In this document: positions 61,338 through 64,000 of the stretch, one piece after another
Numbering within the stretch: the stretch's first letter is position 1
How the letters are laid out: each line of letters opens with the position of its first letter
DNA from: Paenibacillus_AA sp045062745
GTDB taxonomy: Bacteria > Bacillota > Bacilli > Paenibacillales > NBRC-103111
Assembly: GCF_045062745.1 (NCBI RefSeq)
Contig: NZ_JBJGED010000005.1
Span: 186,001 to 250,000, forward strand
DNA: 64,000 bases
Direction of reading: 5' to 3'
The notes under the pieces: generated by a model
Databases searched by the model: none
Told to the model about the DNA's origin: nothing
Seen by the model: only the letters and a program-made list of their open reading frames with translations
Translations under genes and position numbers: made by a program

Positions 61338-62294
61338 ATGGCCGACACCACCAAGCGAACCGCCGCAGCGCAGGCGACCATTGTCCGGCGCAGCGCATGG
61401 CGGGCTGTGATCCGGAACGATTATGACTTGTATTTGCTGCTTGTCCCCGGGCTGCTGGTGATGCTGATTTTTCGCTACCTGCCGATGGCGGGCGCCATCA
61501 TCGCCTTCAAGGACTACAATTTGTTCGACGGCATTTGGGGCAGTCCCTGGGTCGGGCTGAAGCATTTTCAGGAGCTGCTGGAGCAGCCGAAGTTTTGGGA
61601 GGTGCTGCGGAACACGCTCCTCATCAACATGTATAAGCTCGTGTTCCAGTTCCCGCTGCCGATTATCCTGGCCCTTATGATCAACGAGGTCCGCAACCTG
61701 GCGTTCAAGCGCATCACCCAGAGCGTCACCTACCTGCCGCATTTTTTGTCCTGGGTTATCATCAGCGCGATCTTCATCAATCTGTTGTCTCCGCAGACGG
61801 GGGTGCTGAAGGGGGCGTTCGCCTTCTTCGGGATGCAGGATATCATGATGATCGCCGACGAGCGGTTTTTCCGCAGCATCCTTGTCCTGTCGACCGCGTG
61901 GAAGGAAACCGGCTGGTCCTCGATCATCTACCTGTCGGCCATCCTGGCGATCGATCCGGGGCAATATGAGGCGGCTCGCATCGACGGCGCCGGCAAGCTG
62001 CGGCAAATCTGGCACATCACTTTGCCCGGCATCCGCAACGTCATCATCTTCATTATCCTGCTGCGCATCGGCAGCGCACTCGGCAATGACCTGGAGCAGG
62101 TGCTCATGTTCTACAGCCCCTTCGTCTACAGCGTAGGCGACGTCATCGGCACCTATGTGTACCGCATCGGCCTGACGGAGATGAAATACAGCTTCACGAC
62201 CGCGATCGGCTTGTTCCAGTCGGTCATCGGGATGACGCTGATCGCTTCGGCCAACTACCTGAGCAAAAAATTCGGAGAACGCAGCCTGTGGTAA
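61338..62294 (+). CDS. ABC sugar permease, LplB type, importer 3
   Basis: A 318-aa membrane protein with about six helices. The EAA loop reads YEAARIDGAGKLRQIWHITLPGIRN (about residues 210-234), and RYLPMAGAIIAFKDYNLFDGI and TYLPHFLSWVIISAIFINLLSP are present. GAGAGGAGGGG precedes ATG 61338. Gene order matches importer 2. The adjacent YesN/YesM-like pair is probably its regulator. Although the same family as the other two importers, the helices differ enough to suggest old duplication or separate acquisition. Confidence 0.88.
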   Translation: MADTTKRTAAAQATIVRRSAWRAVIRNDYDLYLLLVPGLLVMLIFRYLPMAGAIIAFKDYNLFDGIWGSPWVGLKHFQELLEQPKFWEVLRNTLLINMYKLVFQFPLPIILALMINEVRNLAFKRITQSVTYLPHFLSWVIISAIFINLLSPQTGVLKGAFAFFGMQDIMMIADERFFRSILVLSTAWKETGWSSIIYLSAILAIDPGQYEAARIDGAGKLRQIWHITLPGIRNVIIFIILLRIGSALGNDLEQVLMFYSPFVYSVGDVIGTYVYRIGLTEMKYSFTTAIGLFQSVIGMTLIASANYLSKKFGERSLW

Positions 62295-62325
62295 GCGGCG
62301 AGCGAAGGAAAGCGGGGGACTCGAC

Positions 62326-63198
62326 ATGCGGTTGAGAACGAGAGGCGAAGCGATCTTCGAATGGTTCAATTACACCTTGCTCGTGCTGATTATCCTGACT
62401 TGCCTCATTCCGGTGCTGAATATCGCCGCGAAGTCGCTGAGCGACGAAGCGAGCGTGATGGCCGGCGAGGTGCTGATCTGGCCCATTCACTTCACGACCG
62501 ATGCGTACGGCATCGTGCTGGGCAGCCAGAAATTTCTTACTTCGTTTCGAAACTCGGTGTACATCACGATGGTCGGCACGCTCCTCAATGTCATCCTTAC
62601 GGTGTGCACCGGTTATGCGCTGTCCCGCAGCCGGCTGAAGGGGCAGAAGGCAATCATGATGCTCTATGTATTCACGATGCTGTTCAATGCCGGGATCATA
62701 CCGACCTATCTCGTCGTCAAGGGCGCGGGGCTGATCAATTCGTATTGGGCGCTGATCGTGCCGGCCCTCGTCAGCCCGTTCAATATGATCATCGTTCGGC
62801 TGTACTTCATGAACTTGCCGGACAGCCTGGAGGAATCAGGCAAAATCGACGGCGCCAGCAACGTGCGCATCCTGGTCTCGATCATGGTCCCCCTGGCGAT
62901 GCCGGTGATCGCTACCATCGCTCTGTTCTGCGCGGTGGAGTATTGGAACAGCTATTTCGACGCGTTGATGTATATCAATGACGCGAAGCTGATGCCGCTG
63001 CAAGTGTACCTGCGCGAGATGCTGCTGAATGCGGCGGACGCGAGCAACAACGTCGATATGCTGGCGCAGGTGAACGTCTCGCAGGAGTCGATCCGCGGGG
63101 CTACGGTGGTGGCGGCGACGCTGCCGATCGTAGTGGTTTATCCGTTTTTGCAGCGGTACTTTGTCAAAGGGGTTGTGCTCGGCGCCGTAAAAGGCTGA
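62326..63198 (+). CDS. ABC sugar permease, YtcP type, importer 3
   Basis: A 290-aa membrane protein. The EAA loop is LEESGKIDGASNVRILVSIMVPLAMPV, and the family segments LFNAGIIPTYLVVKGAGLINS and RYFVKGVVLGAVKG (C-terminus) are present. A GGGGG ribosome site precedes ATG 62326. The binding protein gene follows after 79 bp. Confidence 0.88.
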   Translation: MRLRTRGEAIFEWFNYTLLVLIILTCLIPVLNIAAKSLSDEASVMAGEVLIWPIHFTTDAYGIVLGSQKFLTSFRNSVYITMVGTLLNVILTVCTGYALSRSRLKGQKAIMMLYVFTMLFNAGIIPTYLVVKGAGLINSYWALIVPALVSPFNMIIVRLYFMNLPDSLEESGKIDGASNVRILVSIMVPLAMPVIATIALFCAVEYWNSYFDALMYINDAKLMPLQVYLREMLLNAADASNNVDMLAQVNVSQESIRGATVVAATLPIVVVYPFLQRYFVKGVVLGAVKG

Positions 63199-63277
63199 GA
63201 TAGAAGCGAGCAGGGCGGGTTCGGCGGCTTCTCGACGCTGCCGTCCAAAAGAAAATCGATAATGGGAGGCGTCATCG

Positions 63278-64000
63278 ATGAAAGTAAGGTATGGGAAAAA
63301 GATGGGGGCCACGCTGGCGGCGACGCTGGTGCTAGGGGCCGTACTTGCAGGGTGCGGCGGATCGGGTGGGGATTCTCAGGCTTCGCCCTCTGCCGCTCCG
63401 GCCGGTGGATCGAGCTCGGCGGCACCGGCGGGCAAAGTGACCCTTAAGGTGCTGGTGCCGAACAACGTGGAGGAGTTCCCGAGCGGGTCGGATATCAACA
63501 ACAATGAAATCGCGAACGGGATCCGTGAGAAAACGGGCTTCGATGTACAGTGGGAGCTCTTACCCAAAGATGCGGAGGCCGCCCGTCAAAAGCTGAACCT
63601 CACCATGGCGTCCGGCGATACGCCCGATCTGATCATCATGAACGACAAGACGCTGTTCGGCAGCTTCGTCCAGCAGGGGCTGCTCACTCCGCTCGATACG
63701 CTGCTGAATGAGGTCGGGCCGGATATCAAAAAGATTTATTCGCCCGAGCAGATGCGATCGGCGAGCTCCGGCGGGAAGCTGTACGCGATCCGGGCCGCTT
63801 ACTTCGGCACGCCGAACTCCGGCTTCCTGACGCGCAAGGATTTGCTGCAGGAGCTGGGATTGTCCGAGCCGAAAAATCAGGATGATTTCTATACGCTGCT
63901 GAAGACGGTAAAAGAGAAAAAGCCGGACATGATCCCCTATACGGCGAATTTGGCCCAAGGGCTGAGCGGGCTGGACGGGATCGCGGCGATGTTCATCCCT
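63278..64000 (+). CDS. Extracellular solute-binding lipoprotein, importer 3 (partial)
   Basis: The frame is open from ATG 63278 to the end of the window, so only the first 241 residues are seen. The signal peptide ends in the lipobox LAGC (Cys 26), followed by a Gly/Ser/Ala spacer (SQASPSAAPAGGSSSAAPA). The family 1 binding-protein motif LTMASGDTPDLIIMNDKTLF appears near residue 108, and a GKLYAIRAAY segment follows. GGGAGG lies 8 nt before the ATG. It completes importer 3 in the order permease, permease, binding protein. Confidence 0.87.
   Translation, partial: MKVRYGKKMGATLAATLVLGAVLAGCGGSGGDSQASPSAAPAGGSSSAAPAGKVTLKVLVPNNVEEFPSGSDINNNEIANGIREKTGFDVQWELLPKDAEAARQKLNLTMASGDTPDLIIMNDKTLFGSFVQQGLLTPLDTLLNEVGPDIKKIYSPEQMRSASSGGKLYAIRAAYFGTPNSGFLTRKDLLQELGLSEPKNQDDFYTLLKTVKEKKPDMIPYTANLAQGLSGLDGIAAMFIP

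Noticed and set aside
1..64000. Search for CRISPR arrays, tRNA or rRNA genes, transposases, integrases and phage modules.
   Set aside because: No direct-repeat spacer array, cloverleaf, transposase motif or phage structural gene was recognised by eye.

Overview
The window looks like chromosomal DNA from a Gram-positive, endospore-forming soil bacterium of the Paenibacillus/Cohnella type. The reasons are strong AGGAGG-type ribosome binding sites, frequent TTG and GTG starts, lipobox solute-binding proteins, a CotSA/CotS-like spore-coat pair, CcpA (cre)-like boxes, and repeated LplB/YtcP-type importers paired with YesM/YesN-like or membrane-bound AraC regulators. I saw no rRNA, tRNA, CRISPR array, insertion sequence or phage structural gene. 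This assignment is inference from gene content, not a database match.

Layout. 1-4.8 kb: the tail of a secreted protein, a copper P-type ATPase, a beta-carbonic anhydrase, an aminoglycoside-phosphotransferase-fold kinase and a broken GH172 gene. 4.8-8.2 kb: CotS-like and CotSA-like genes (minus strand) and a divergent GT4 glycosyltransferase. 8.2-14.6 kb: two large secreted polysaccharide-associated proteins, the first behind a cre box. 14.6-17.1 kb: an M81 (MlrC-like) peptidase and a convergent GntR/FCD regulator whose upstream regions share an ATTGTnGACAAT dyad. 17.3-31.7 kb: mostly single genes, namely two DinB-fold proteins, three unrecognised ORFs, AraC-GyrI, MerR and MarR regulators, a CBS protein, a short UvrA paralogue, an AraC/VOC-GyrI pair, small secreted or membrane proteins and an alpha/beta hydrolase remnant.

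31.8-46.8 kb appears to be one catabolic locus: a GntR/FCD regulator, a GH20-like glycosidase, an ATPase-less sugar importer, a class V PLP enzyme, a zinc dehydrogenase, three Gfo/Idh/MocA oxidoreductases, a sugar isomerase-type TIM barrel and a GHL6/GH42-like hydrolase. It reads as uptake followed by oxidation, isomerisation or lyase chemistry on a modified sugar or glycoside, but the substrate cannot be read from sequence. 46.9-55.8 kb: an SRPBCC protein, a sulfatase, a membrane-bound AraC regulator, a second importer and a chimeric ABC ATPase remnant. 55.8-64 kb: an AraC regulator divergent from a PhyH dioxygenase, a YesN-like response regulator, a YesM-like kinase split by a frameshift, and a third importer that runs off the window.

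None of the three importers has its own ATPase, so a shared MsmX-type ATPase elsewhere is expected. Several operons carry cre-like boxes near their promoters or starts, consistent with carbon catabolite control. The best candidates for undescribed biology are the 31.8-46.8 kb pathway, the orphan genes at 17.9-19.6 kb and the AraC/VOC-GyrI pair at 26.0-28.9 kb. All coordinates were read by hand and no similarity search was run, so family names rest on recognised motifs.
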